Shown: positions 9,065 through 17,677, numbered from the stretch's first letter. The stretch is DNA of 39,399 nt from a virus (IMGVR_UViG_3300032288_001774:1-39399), one strand, 5' to 3'. Notes: a model not told the origin generated them from the letters alone. Translations and numbers: made by a program.

Positions 9065-10005
9065 GTCTTGGTTGAGCCGTTGTCAAGCAGGCCGATGGTC
9101 TTGGTCGAGCCCGCCGCGATGGTGCTGCCGACCGTCGCACCCGTGTCGTCCCGCACCTGTAGGGCTGACGCGCTCGCTGCGGCGTTCTGCAGCGTCCAAT
9201 ACACGCCCCCCGACAGGTAGGTGGGTGCAGGGAGATATACGTTCCTCGTCGATCCTGCGGCGTTTGTGACCACGACGAGTCGCCCCTGCGTGACGCCGAT
9301 GGTCAGGTCGCTGGTGGTGCTGACCACGTAGCTGCCACCCGGATCCCACGGGTCGGGCAGCTCGGTCTCGTCAAGCACCTCGATGAGCTCGATGTCCGCC
9401 ACCTCGTGCAACTGGTAGGCCCCCTGCTGGGCGGCCATCCACTGGTCCACCGACTCGGCAAACCGGACGGGCACGTCGAACTCAAAGCCAGCCGTGACCA
9501 CGACGCCGTTGCCCGGGGCCGACGTAAACGTCACCACTCCGGTGCGGGACACCGTCCAGCCGCTGGTCTGGTTGACGCCGTCGAGGGCCACGACCACGGA
9601 GCTGGTCACGGCCAGCGTAATGGTCCGCACATAGGGGTTCACCAGCCCGACGTTGTAGGTCTTGATGAGCTGAAACTGCTTCTTGCTGCCGTCGCCCGTG
9701 CCGATCTGCTGGTGACTGTTGACCGGTGCCGTGATGCCGTCGGCTGCCGACGTGAAGTCGTTCCAATCCTTGAACGGGAAGCTGTGCAGCGCGCCGCGCC
9801 TGGCAAGGAAGAAGTCCTTCAGCGTCTGCGCGTCGGCGGGCGTGAGCAGCGACTTGTCGCAGCGGTAACGGTGGCGCGCCTCGCCCCAACGGGTGATGCG
9901 CTCCTCGTGGCCCGAGGCCGTGGTTTGCACCACGGTCTGGAACCCGGGGCCGCCTCGGTAGCCGTAGTCGATCTCGGTCGGCAGACGTTCGTCGTGGAAG
10001 CCCAT
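9049..10005 (-). CDS. Distal tail protein, DUF2460 (TIGR02217) family
   Basis: A 318-residue protein starting MGFHDERLPTEIDYGYRGGPGF, the hallmark of DUF2460 proteins such as RcGTA Rcc01695. LTPADAQTLKDFFLARRGALHSFPFKDW is another family motif. The usual family length is about 210 residues, so the last 100 or so residues (from SYVVSTTSDLT) are an extension. That extension resembles the start of the next protein. The role is the ring that joins the tail tube to the hub. The gene follows the tape measure stop by 3 nt and lacks a clear ribosome-binding site, so coupling is likely. Confidence 0.85.
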   Translation of the reverse strand: MGFHDERLPTEIDYGYRGGPGFQTVVQTTASGHEERITRWGEARHRYRCDKSLLTPADAQTLKDFFLARRGALHSFPFKDWNDFTSAADGITAPVNSHQQIGTGDGSKKQFQLIKTYNVGLVNPYVRTITLAVTSSVVVALDGVNQTSGWTVSRTGVVTFTSAPGNGVVVTAGFEFDVPVRFAESVDQWMAAQQGAYQLHEVADIELIEVLDETELPDPWDPGGSYVVSTTSDLTIGVTQGRLVVVTNAAGSTRNVYLPAPTYLSGGVYWTLQNAAASASALQVRDDTGATVGSTIAAGSTKTIGLLDNGSTKTWVLW

Positions 10006-10008
10006 GGG

Positions 10009-11961
10009 TTATGCGTTGGGGAGGGTGTTGCCTCGGTATGTCTGGCTCGCCGCGCCAGCGTCGTAGCTGGCCTGTCCGGGAGTAGAACCGAAGTTGTTAC
10101 CCGGTCCACCAGCAAAGATGCCGCCGATGGCATTTGCAAGCGGTCCGAGGATGGCGCGCTGTGCCGCGATCCGCAGCAAGTCTTGGAGCAGTGCCGCCAG
10201 TGCCTGCCGCAAGGTGCCGACGCCCGTGGCCGCGTTGACGAAGGCGTTGCCAAGTGCGGCACCGACTTCCTGACCCGTGGCACGCAGCACTTCCATCTGC
10301 TGCATGGCCTCCATGTTGGCGCGGATCTGCTCGGCTTCTGCCTGACGCAACTGCACGCCACTGCTTTGCGCCTGCGCCTGCGCGGCGGCAATAGCGGCTT
10401 GTATCTCGCGCTCGTTCTGGTCGAACCCGGCAAGGTAAAGCCCCTCCTCGGAAGGGCGGATTACGTCGCGGTTGAACTGCGCTTGACGCTCCTCGCGTGA
10501 CAGCCGCTGGCGAGCCGCCAAGATCCGCTCAATGTTGGCAAGCTCCTCGTCGCTAAGGTTGACGCCAGCTTGCGCCGCCTCCTGCTTGATGCGCAACAGC
10601 TCGACTTCACGTTCGCGTGCGTCGCTGCTCAAACCAGCTATGCGGGCTTCCTCGGACAAGCCAGCGTTGATCTGGTTGATGACAGACAGCTTGCGGAAGT
10701 ACGCATCGACATCCTCACCAGCTCGCAGGTTAAGTTCCTCCTGCGATAGCATGGGCGTCAACTGCGGGGCCAATGATTGCGAGATGCTTGCCCGCATACC
10801 TTCAGAAACGGCATCGCGGACACCATTGCCAAGTTCGTCGAAGCGCCCTTGCAGGATCTGGATGGCCTCGTCGTAGCCGATCACAAAGCTGTCGCGGACG
10901 GTCTGGGTTGCCTTCTCTTGGAACTCCCGCAGCTCCTTAGCACTGAACAACTTTTCTAGGTTTGCTGGGAGCTCACTTGGCATGAAAGCCATGGAAGCAC
11001 TGCGGGTCTGAGCAGCTTCGCGTTGAAGTCTTAAGTTCTCGTCCCTGACCGCCTCAGCAAACCTTTGACGCCGCTCGACGTCCTGCATGATGAGCAACTG
11101 CGAAGGCCCAGCAGAAGTCAAGCTGGATATGGGCACCTGCCCACGTCCACCTTCCTGCCTACGCATTTGCTCGACCTCGACCGCCTGCTGAAACACGGTA
11201 TCCCGTTCGCGCTTGCGGGCGGTTTCGGCAGCTCCGGCAATGCCAAACTGCTCGCCAACTACGCGCTCGGCACGGATGCGCTGCACGTTCTTAAGCGCCT
11301 GCTCAAGCGCCTTCTGCTGCTCGCTGAGGGCAGCAGTGTCGTCGGCAGTCTTGCGCGTGCTGCTGCCAAAAGCCGCCATGGCCGTTGCCGCAGCCGCGAG
11401 GACGGTGCCGATGAGCAGCACCGGGTGCGCCGCCCACGCCGCGCGCAGGGCCAACGTGGCCCGCGTGAACAGGGTCGTGGCACCCGTTGCCGTCGAGGTC
11501 GCCGCCGCCTGCGCTCCGATAGCTGCGCCCGCCGCCTGCGCCGCATCGCCCAGCCCGTCAGCCGCCTGCGCTGCTTGGTTCAGCGGGCCGGGCAGATCGA
11601 CGAACACGCTGCCTATCTGCTGAATGTCCTTGAAGTCGTCGAACGCACGGGCAAACGACAGCACCGTCTGCGCTGCGTTGGCGGCCACGTCGGCAATACC
11701 AGCGAAGCCGCCGTCGAGCTGCTTCAGCGAGTCCACAAGGTTGCGAATGTTGCCCGCCGTCTGAATCGCACCCGCCGTAGCCTTGAGGCTTTCGCGGGTC
11801 ATGTCGAGGCTGGCAGCGGTCCTCTGGGCGCGTCGGTCAGTGTTGTCGAACTCGCTTCCCGTTTGCTTGGCCTTGCGACCCATGTCGTCGAGCGCGGCGG
11901 CCACCTGCTTGCTGATTGCCAGCATCTGCGCCGCGTCGAGTGCTACCCGAAGAGTCGTCAT
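10009..11961 (-). CDS. Tail tape measure protein
   Basis: A 650-residue protein rich in Ala and Gln, with long charged helices (REREVELLRIKQEAAQAG, ERQAQFNRDVIRPSEEG). A hydrophobic stretch near residues 190-210 (HPVLLIGTVLAAAATAMAAF) is typical of tape measures. The start is DAAQMLAISKQVAAALDDMG, similar to other tape measure N-termini. The ATG at 11961 has GGAGG about 9 nt upstream. It lies inside the -1 frame of the assembly chaperone gene, which it overlaps by 125 nt. At roughly 1.5 Angstrom per residue, a tail of the order of 100 nm is expected (inference). Confidence 0.85.
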   Translation of the reverse strand: MTTLRVALDAAQMLAISKQVAAALDDMGRKAKQTGSEFDNTDRRAQRTAASLDMTRESLKATAGAIQTAGNIRNLVDSLKQLDGGFAGIADVAANAAQTVLSFARAFDDFKDIQQIGSVFVDLPGPLNQAAQAADGLGDAAQAAGAAIGAQAAATSTATGATTLFTRATLALRAAWAAHPVLLIGTVLAAAATAMAAFGSSTRKTADDTAALSEQQKALEQALKNVQRIRAERVVGEQFGIAGAAETARKRERDTVFQQAVEVEQMRRQEGGRGQVPISSLTSAGPSQLLIMQDVERRQRFAEAVRDENLRLQREAAQTRSASMAFMPSELPANLEKLFSAKELREFQEKATQTVRDSFVIGYDEAIQILQGRFDELGNGVRDAVSEGMRASISQSLAPQLTPMLSQEELNLRAGEDVDAYFRKLSVINQINAGLSEEARIAGLSSDAREREVELLRIKQEAAQAGVNLSDEELANIERILAARQRLSREERQAQFNRDVIRPSEEGLYLAGFDQNEREIQAAIAAAQAQAQSSGVQLRQAEAEQIRANMEAMQQMEVLRATGQEVGAALGNAFVNAATGVGTLRQALAALLQDLLRIAAQRAILGPLANAIGGIFAGGPGNNFGSTPGQASYDAGAASQTYRGNTLPNA

Positions 11962-12729
11962 TGCTCACAGCCTCCGTTGCCTTGGACAACCACGCCCGGT
12001 CGAGCGCACGTATCACACTCCAGAACGTAGGCCACCTCCACTGGGGTACACCGTGAACAACGCACCAGTCCTTCACCGACGAGATCTGGATCGGCTCCGG
12101 GCCAAAACCCGCTGTCCGCGATCCGCTCAAGTCGATGAAGGCAATCCATAGGTCTGCGTGTTCTTCTCGAAGGGTGGGCTTGTCTCGTAGTGCTTTGGGT
12201 ATTGGCTTGCCGATGCGCCTCCGCTGCTCGGCCAACTTGCTCAGAAAACGATACTGCTCCTCGGTGAAGCGGAGGTTCCAGTCGAGGAGGTTGACGAGTT
12301 TCCCGCTGCGGCCTCGTCGGCTTGCGCCCTGAACAAGTCCACGCGCGTTGCGCACTCCAGCACGAACTGCCGGATCTGGTCGTAGCGTTCGTCGTCCAAC
12401 AGCTTCTCGGCTGCCTCGACCGAGTAGGCCAGCGTGGTGCCGTCCTCGTTCTCGATGTTGGCCCAGTCGAGGACCACGGCGCGGGCCATGGCCTTGCCGG
12501 TGGCAAGCCGCATCGCCTCGACGGCGTTGCCTTCCAGCGTGTCGCGGTGCCGTTCAAGGACGGCCACGCGCTCGGCGCGGAAGCGCGGGTTGTTCCAACG
12601 GGCCACACGGAAGCAGATGTGCTTCTCGTGCGGCGCGTCAAGAGGCACCTGCGATTGCGCCTCGAAGTCGAACCACAGACCCTCCACCGAAGTGGTGGGG
12701 TCCGTGCTGTAAAGGGAGAGCTTTGCCAT
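11837..12729 (-). CDS. Tail assembly chaperone, frameshifted G-T fusion
   Basis: This is the product of a -1 frameshift at GGGAAAC (12298-12304). The ribosome reads 144 codons from the ATG at 12729, slips back one base, and continues for 153 codons to a stop at 11837-11839, giving about 297 residues. The -1 part (LLDWNLRFTEEQYRFLSKL... HADLWIAFIDLSG) has no good start of its own and its conserved-looking sequence begins at the slip site, as expected for a T domain. Genes in this place, just before the tape measure, encode chaperones that coat the tape measure during tail assembly in lambda-like phages. The last 40 residues are basic and low in complexity and overlap the tape measure gene. Confidence 0.75.
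12241..12729 (-). CDS. Tail assembly chaperone, short (G) form
   Basis: The zero-frame product is 162 residues, starting MAKLSLYSTDPTTSVEG at the ATG at 12729 and ending at TGA 12241-12243. A longer frame upstream adds residues with no family look and overlaps the tail tube gap, so I reject it. The body (RAERVAVLERHRDTLEGNAVEAMRL cut here into parts) is helical and includes AYSVEAAEKLLDDERYDQI. The gene sits between the tail tube and tape measure genes, the position of lambda gpG. The frameshift site lies 20 codons before its stop codon. Confidence 0.8.
   Translation of the reverse strand: MAKLSLYSTDPTTSVEGLWFDFEAQSQVPLDAPHEKHICFRVARWNNPRFRAERVAVLERHRDTLEGNAVEAMRLATGKAMARAVVLDWANIENEDGTTLAYSVEAAEKLLDDERYDQIRQFVLECATRVDLFRAQADEAAAGNSSTSSTGTSASPRSSIVF
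12298..12304 (-). promoter_or_regulatory. Programmed -1 frameshift slippery site GGGAAAC
   Basis: Read on the minus strand, G GGA AAC sits in the zero frame of the G gene exactly as the X XXY YYZ rule requires, and slipping back one base gives GGG AAA. The downstream -1 frame is open to 11837 and encodes the T-like part. This heptamer is a known efficient slippery site in phage tail chaperone genes. A downstream stimulating structure was not modelled. Confidence 0.8.
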
Positions 12730-12755
12730 GGGGTGGTTGCGAGGGTTGCTAGGTA

Positions 12756-13910
12756 TCAGGCCCAGAACAGGGTGCGCATCGTGCACTGACTGCCCGAGTC
12801 GTAGACCGCCTGCCACTGGAGGGTGACGAACACGTCCGTGTCTTGACCAGTGGTCGGGGCCTCGACCTGCGAGTACTTGATGCGCGGGAAGCAAAAAGCG
12901 TACGCCTTGCCAGCGGCGTCGCGGCAGGCGACGAGCAGGCTGGACTCGGTGTCGTTTACGACTTTCTCGAACTCGGTGTAGTCGTCAAGGTAGGCGCGAA
13001 TGGTGCCGGTCACTTGAAACGAACCCGAGCGCACCGACTTGCTGCCGAGGGTGCCGATCACGGTGCGGGCCGCGCTGGCGTTGTTGATCTCGAAGCTGAT
13101 CTCGGTTGCCTCGTAGTTGGTCGAGGTGATGCGGAACGCGGGGACGTGGTCAACGCAGTTCATCACTTGCGTCGTGGGGGCAGCAGTGCTGCCGGAGTCC
13201 ACCGTCGCGGTGTTGGTTGCCGCCAGCCGCTTGCCCACGAAGGAGAAGCTGCCCTGCGTCATCTGGCCGTCGGCGATGGTCAGCCGCATGCGGTCAGGGA
13301 CCATGCCCGTGTACAGCTCGTACTTGTCGGTGCCGCTCATGTCCGGGTGGCCGACCTCGACCGTAAACGACTTTTGCACGGCAGCGTTCTTCAGACGAGC
13401 CCCACGCTTGACCTCCAAGTTGGTCGCCAAGCTAAGACCTGACCCGCCGTAGACGATGATGCTGCCAGTGCCAATGCTCTTGACCTCGAAGAACCCAACC
13501 AGCGCACCGCCGCTGGTGGACACGCGAACCACGTCGCCCACTTCAAGGCCCGTCTGGATACCCGCAACGGCAAGCTGCGTGTCAACGACCGAGTCAATCG
13601 AGGCCGTAGCACCCGTGTGCGTCTGCTCGCCATCGATAGAGCCGTCCTGCATGACGGCAGCGATCAACTGGTACAGCGCACCCGAGTCGTCGTAGCGCAG
13701 GGCGAAGCCAAGGTCGCCTTCGGCACCAAGCCCAAGACGCACGAGGTCAGGAATGTCGCGCGTGCCACGGATCGACGGGTCCTGCTGGTAGGTCGTGGTC
13801 GGACGAAGCGACGTGCTGGTGAAGTTGAGGTTGTAGTAGGGAGCCGAAGCCTGCGTGCCGAAGGTGCTCTCGGCAGCAAGTTTGACAATCGTGCTGGAAG
13901 CGTTGCTCAT
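12756..13910 (-). CDS. Major tail tube protein
   Basis: A 384-residue protein starting MSNASSTIVKLAAESTFGT at the ATG at 13910, which overlaps the stop of the upstream gene (ATGA). A longer frame to 13958 is open, but the overlap favours this start. The AAESTFGT opening followed by SLRPTTTYQQDPSIRGTRDIPD, and the late FEVNNASAARTVIGT-like stretch, are typical of tail tube proteins of the Phage_tube_2 type (family recalled, not searched). Its order after the terminator gene and before the chaperones is the usual siphovirus order. The function is to polymerise into the tail tube. Confidence 0.8.
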   Translation of the reverse strand: MSNASSTIVKLAAESTFGTQASAPYYNLNFTSTSLRPTTTYQQDPSIRGTRDIPDLVRLGLGAEGDLGFALRYDDSGALYQLIAAVMQDGSIDGEQTHTGATASIDSVVDTQLAVAGIQTGLEVGDVVRVSTSGGALVGFFEVKSIGTGSIIVYGGSGLSLATNLEVKRGARLKNAAVQKSFTVEVGHPDMSGTDKYELYTGMVPDRMRLTIADGQMTQGSFSFVGKRLAATNTATVDSGSTAAPTTQVMNCVDHVPAFRITSTNYEATEISFEINNASAARTVIGTLGSKSVRSGSFQVTGTIRAYLDDYTEFEKVVNDTESSLLVACRDAAGKAYAFCFPRIKYSQVEAPTTGQDTDVFVTLQWQAVYDSGSQCTMRTLFWA

Positions 13911-14326
13911 GCGTGTGTGTCTGCCCGGAACGGGATGGTCACAACTCGCCGCCACCAAGGCCCGTCCCGAGTTCCCTCGGTCACAGACGGCGAATCGAAA
14001 ACGATCTGCGGACTGCTCAGGGACACGCCCCGGAAGGCCGCAATGATTGTGTCAGCCAGTGCCAACTGCCCGCCGTCGCCCACGCCCTCGGGCTCGTACA
14101 GCTCGGCGTACGCAACGCCAGCGGTGCGGAAGGTGCGGCTGCCGACGTTGGCAAACGTGGCCTGAATGGTCTCGCCGAGGCGCACGCTGAAGCGCACCCA
14201 ACGCCCCGTGCCGGGCACGTCGGTGTCGCGGTGGTTGTCGTAGAGCACCTTGAGCCCATCGACCTCGTCGGCCACCTCGTCCTTGAAGCGGCCACGGATG
14301 GTGTTGGCAATCGTGGCTTGGCTCAT
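13907..14326 (-). CDS. Tail terminator protein
   Basis: A 139-residue protein with MSQATIANTIRGRFKDEVAD at the start and VAYAELYEPEGVGDGGQLALADTI in the middle, a pattern common in DUF4128-like or tail-terminator proteins. It ends WWRRVVTIPFRADT. The gene lies between the HK97 gp10-like gene and the tail tube gene, where the tail terminator is usually encoded. Both ends overlap neighbours by ATGA. It is expected to cap the tail tube and set the joint to the neck. Confidence 0.65.
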   Translation of the reverse strand: MSQATIANTIRGRFKDEVADEVDGLKVLYDNHRDTDVPGTGRWVRFSVRLGETIQATFANVGSRTFRTAGVAYAELYEPEGVGDGGQLALADTIIAAFRGVSLSSPQIVFDSPSVTEGTRDGPWWRRVVTIPFRADTHA

Positions 14327-14796
14327 CCGCCCACCTGCGCGTTGTAGCCCACGGCGATCTCCTGAATGGTGACGCGGAACGTGCCGGGCGGTGCCTGCGT
14401 GCTGTGCCCTTCCTCCATCACGCGGATGGCGTAGGGCGACGGGTTCTGGAGGTAGATGATGCTGCCAAAGGGAGCGGCGTTGATGGCCTTCTCCTCGCGG
14501 CGGATGACCGTGGCCGGGCTACGGCTGACCCCGTCGATCTCGGCATCCGTGGTGCGGTTGACGGTCACCTGCCAGTTGTGGCGCAGGTGGCCGCCCACGT
14601 AGCCCTTGGGCACAAGCTGCCGCTTGGACCGGCCTTGGTTGACCTTCCACAGCTCGCGGTTGCCCACGGGCGTCTTGTTGACCAGCCTTGCCAGCAGGTC
14701 GAGGCCCATGCGGCGATGCAAGGCAGAGCCCTGCTCCTCGACCTGTTGGATCTGCTTGGCCAGCTCGCGGGCGAAGTCGTCGGCGTTGTTAGGCAC
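14323..14796 (-). CDS. HK97 gp10-like neck or tail completion protein
   Basis: A 157-residue protein. I choose the GTG at 14796 because AGGGGGG lies about 3-8 nt before it and because the longer open frame upstream reads as arginine-rich shadow sequence of the previous gene. The core LARLVNKTPVGNRELWKVNQG... HLRHNWQVTVN is the gp10 signature. YLQNPSPYAIRVMEEGHSTQAPPG and GTFRVTIQEI follow, as in the family. It acts at the head-tail joint. It overlaps the upstream gene by 8 nt. Confidence 0.75.
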   Translation of the reverse strand: MPNNADDFARELAKQIQQVEEQGSALHRRMGLDLLARLVNKTPVGNRELWKVNQGRSKRQLVPKGYVGGHLRHNWQVTVNRTTDAEIDGVSRSPATVIRREEKAINAAPFGSIIYLQNPSPYAIRVMEEGHSTQAPPGTFRVTIQEIAVGYNAQVGG

Positions 14797-15175
14797 GCGC
14801 CCCCCTCTCAAGCTGAAGTTCCCACGCGATAACCGTCGCACCCACCGGGTACGCCAGCGTGCTGATGACCGTGAAGTCGAGCCCGTTGCAGCGCAGCTTC
14901 TGCCCCACGAAGGGCGACCACGCGATGTCCAGCGCCGCAACCAGCATGGTGGCGTCGCCGACCTGCGCCATGTCGTTGCCGCGCATGGTGGTCCTCGTGG
15001 GCATCGGCGGCGTCGTCGTGACCACCTGCTCGGACACGACCTCCCCCGAGGTGATGCCAGTGTCCGGGTCGTACGTTCCCGCCGTGGTCGGCACGTAAAA
15101 CGTGGTCGATGCCTGACCGTTCGCGGCGATCAGCCGCGAGGCCATGGCACGCAGACGGCTGGGGTCAAGGGTCAT
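14789..15175 (-). CDS. Head closure (stopper-like) protein
   Basis: A 128-residue protein. The ATG at 15175 overlaps the stop of the neck fusion gene (ATGA); a longer open frame upstream is the shadow of that gene. The sequence MTLDPSRLRAMASRLI, then TFYVPTTAGTYDPDTG and FVGQKLRCNGLDFTV, has the size and beta-rich look of head closure proteins. The gene order adaptor, closure protein, gp10-like, terminator, tube is that of many siphoviruses. Family membership is inferred from position more than from motif. Confidence 0.6.
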   Translation of the reverse strand: MTLDPSRLRAMASRLIAANGQASTTFYVPTTAGTYDPDTGITSGEVVSEQVVTTTPPMPTRTTMRGNDMAQVGDATMLVAALDIAWSPFVGQKLRCNGLDFTVISTLAYPVGATVIAWELQLERGARA

Positions 15176-17655
15176 CTGTTCGCCCATGAGTCCGACTCGA
15201 TGAGTCCCCCGGTCTTGAGCAGGCGCTCCACCGTGGTGAACCGCTTGCTGTACGCCTTGCCGCCCTGATAGCTGATGCTCTGGCTGATCGGGCCGACGGT
15301 ATTGGATTCGCTGGCGATGCTTTGATCGTCCTGCGCCACGTCGGGCAGCAGCTCGTCGGGAGCGGTCAAGTAGCGCAACGCCATCTCGGCGGTCGCGTGC
15401 TTGAGCCGCTTGGGCACCTCGTCGGTCTCGATGGGGTAGCCGTCGAGGTCGTACGCCAGCGCACGAGGCCAGTCGAGCGCCTGCGTCTTGGTGTTGCGGA
15501 TGCCGACCCACATGTCGCCGTACTTAGCGTCGAGGTAGTCCGTGCCCACGCGCAGCGCCTGCTCGCGCGCGGCGTCGTCCGCCTCGGTCCACGTGGCCGG
15601 GTTGCGGCGTGCCTCGAAGTACGTGTTGGCGTCCGCCAAGCTGATGTAGCTGTTGGCCGATGCGAGGCCAGTGCCGTCTTCGACTACAAGGGTGGCACCT
15701 TCCGGCGGCGGGCCGTCCTCGCCGGTGTCTTCACCGGTGTCGGTGCCCGTAGTTCCCGCCGCACCCGTAGCCGACAGGCTCAAGAGCGCGTCCGCGAGGC
15801 GATAGCCCAGCTCGTAGTTGGCCTCGCCGCCGTAGTGGATGTTGTCGCTGCGCTTGAGTTCGAGATCGTCGGTGTTGACCAGCGAAACGTACGTGCTGCG
15901 CGATGCCACGACAGCCGTCTGCGCTGCACGCACAGCTGTGCGAGCCTCTTGGTTGCCAAGCGTGGACTGGCCGCCCTCCAACACGCCCTTGGGCGCGTGA
16001 TGCATGACCACGGGAACCACGGTCGTGTCGGTGCGGGTGCGGAAGTCCGTCACCATGTTGGTGATGAACGTCCCGATCTTGTTGGCGAAGGCCGTCGAGG
16101 CCTCCGTGCTGTAGGTGTCGTTGTCGCCCAGCACGATGGCGATGCCTCGTACGTCGGGCACGCGAGGGGTTTCCCAGCCCGGTCGCTCGGTGACCATGTC
16201 CCGCTTGCAGCGGTTCCATGCGTCCACCAGCTTGTCGTACAGGTTGTTGAGTGCGCCGCCCTTCTGGTAGCTATCAGACGCGCCACTAGTCACAGCCTCA
16301 GTGGTAAGGGCTGCGCCGTTCTTGGCGATCTTGATGACTAGGAAGCCGTTCTGCCCGTGCTCTTCGGCCAGCCGCTTCATCATCGTTGCTTCGGGGCCGA
16401 AGACGCCCGTGGTGTACTCCGACGATGGCAGCGTGTTGCTGTTGGTCAGCACGCTGTACGGCTCGATGAGGTTGGTGTTGCCGTTCCAGATGTACTGGTA
16501 GCTGCGGGTGAAGTTAGGCGTGCCCGCGTTGTATGCGCCGAGGATGGTCGCCTGATCGCCAAAAGTGGCAACCAGCGGGCTGATGGTGCCCTTGGCTTGG
16601 CTGTCGCCCAGCAGAAAGTAGGTGGCAATGCCTGATCCCGGCACGACCGACGGGGCCACCTTGTAGTACGACTCAATGGCGACGCCCATACGGTAGCCAA
16701 GCGCGATGTATTCATCGCTGGCGTACATCTCAGGATTGGCAGCCTGACGGTCGGCGGTGGTGACATCGGCTGGCGCAAGGTTTGCGCCGGTCATGTCGAT
16801 TACGCGGATGTTGTTGAACGTCGGGTTGTTGGTCGAGTTGGCCGCGATGTTGGCGTGCACCTCGCGGAAACTGCCAGCCACACCCGGACGCGCCGTCTGG
16901 CGGAAGCGCGGGTCATGGCTGATGAGCCAGATGGGTGCGCTGCTGCCGAGGCCGCCGTTGCCAAGCGTGTCGCGGATCTTGGTAATCAACTCGCGCAGCT
17001 TGGTGTCGTAGTTTGCGGACGTTGCACCGTCGATGAGGTCCTGCGTGCTTGCGTCAATGAAGATGCCGCGCACGTTGAGCGTGTCGCCCACGAGGCGGGA
17101 TACCGCCACGTCGTAGACGTTGGTGCGGAAGTCGGCCCAGTGGCTGCTGCTATTGCTTGGTGCCCAACCGCTCGTGCCATCGCCCACGACGCCTTTGGAG
17201 CGGGCGACCTTCAAGAACTTGAAACCCGGCGACGTGATGCCGTGGTAGGACTTCAAGAACTGCATCAGGCTAATGGTCGGACCAAAGGTCGGAGCCGTAG
17301 GCAGTGGCGGGCTTTGGTTGTAGTCCACGGCGTACCAGTTGTCGCCGTTGGTGCCCGGGAACGGAGCCAGAGGACCGTAGTCGTAGCTGCTGATGTGGTG
17401 GTAGACGACCCAGTTGCCGGTGACGCCACCGCTCGTGTACTGGCCGTCCCACCACGGGAAGTAGCTAGCCTGCCCAACCTGAGGCGCACCGCTGGCTTGG
17501 CTTGGCACCTGCTGCATGAGCTGCGGGATGGCAGCACGCAGGGACCATGCTTCCCCAATGGGGATTCCGATGCCGGTGTCACTTGACATCGAGCTGGTCG
17601 TTTGACCGTTGAGCTGCTTGTCGCCGATGTAGATGTAGGTTGGGATCGCTGCCAC
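15172..17655 (-). CDS. Neck fusion: two SGNH-hydrolase-like domains plus head-tail adaptor
   Basis: An 827-residue protein starting at a GTG with AGGAG 6 nt upstream. Residues 5-332 and 343-630 are two diverged copies of an SGNH/GDSL-type fold: YIYIGDKQLNG pairs with YFLLGDSQAKG, and IALGYRMGVAIESYY with YELGYRLADALLSL. Copy 2 keeps the catalytic set: Ser352 in GDS, Gly510 and Asn512 in GDND, Asp604 and His607 in DNIH. Copy 1 has Lys13 for Ser and Ile317 for His, so it is probably inactive. A Gly/Asp-rich linker (about 630-653) leads to residues 655-827 (NSYISLADANTYFEAR, ALDWPRALAYDLDGYPI), which match the DnaT-like or gp6-like adaptor family. It probably places a carbohydrate esterase on the neck. 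Confidence 0.8.
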   Translation of the reverse strand: MAAIPTYIYIGDKQLNGQTTSSMSSDTGIGIPIGEAWSLRAAIPQLMQQVPSQASGAPQVGQASYFPWWDGQYTSGGVTGNWVVYHHISSYDYGPLAPFPGTNGDNWYAVDYNQSPPLPTAPTFGPTISLMQFLKSYHGITSPGFKFLKVARSKGVVGDGTSGWAPSNSSSHWADFRTNVYDVAVSRLVGDTLNVRGIFIDASTQDLIDGATSANYDTKLRELITKIRDTLGNGGLGSSAPIWLISHDPRFRQTARPGVAGSFREVHANIAANSTNNPTFNNIRVIDMTGANLAPADVTTADRQAANPEMYASDEYIALGYRMGVAIESYYKVAPSVVPGSGIATYFLLGDSQAKGTISPLVATFGDQATILGAYNAGTPNFTRSYQYIWNGNTNLIEPYSVLTNSNTLPSSEYTTGVFGPEATMMKRLAEEHGQNGFLVIKIAKNGAALTTEAVTSGASDSYQKGGALNNLYDKLVDAWNRCKRDMVTERPGWETPRVPDVRGIAIVLGDNDTYSTEASTAFANKIGTFITNMVTDFRTRTDTTVVPVVMHHAPKGVLEGGQSTLGNQEARTAVRAAQTAVVASRSTYVSLVNTDDLELKRSDNIHYGGEANYELGYRLADALLSLSATGAAGTTGTDTGEDTGEDGPPPEGATLVVEDGTGLASANSYISLADANTYFEARRNPATWTEADDAAREQALRVGTDYLDAKYGDMWVGIRNTKTQALDWPRALAYDLDGYPIETDEVPKRLKHATAEMALRYLTAPDELLPDVAQDDQSIASESNTVGPISQSISYQGGKAYSKRFTTVERLLKTGGLIESDSWANR

Positions 17656-17677
17656 GTTCTGCTCCTGCTTTCAAAGT

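Noticed and set aside
12730-12894. Upstream extension of the chaperone G gene
   Set aside because: It overlaps the end of the tail tube gene and the translation lacks any family features; MAKLSLYSTD is the natural start.
14797-14940. N-terminal extension of the gp10-like gene
   Set aside because: The added residues are Arg/Ser/Trp-rich shadow of the head closure gene; the GTG at 14796 has a good ribosome-binding site.
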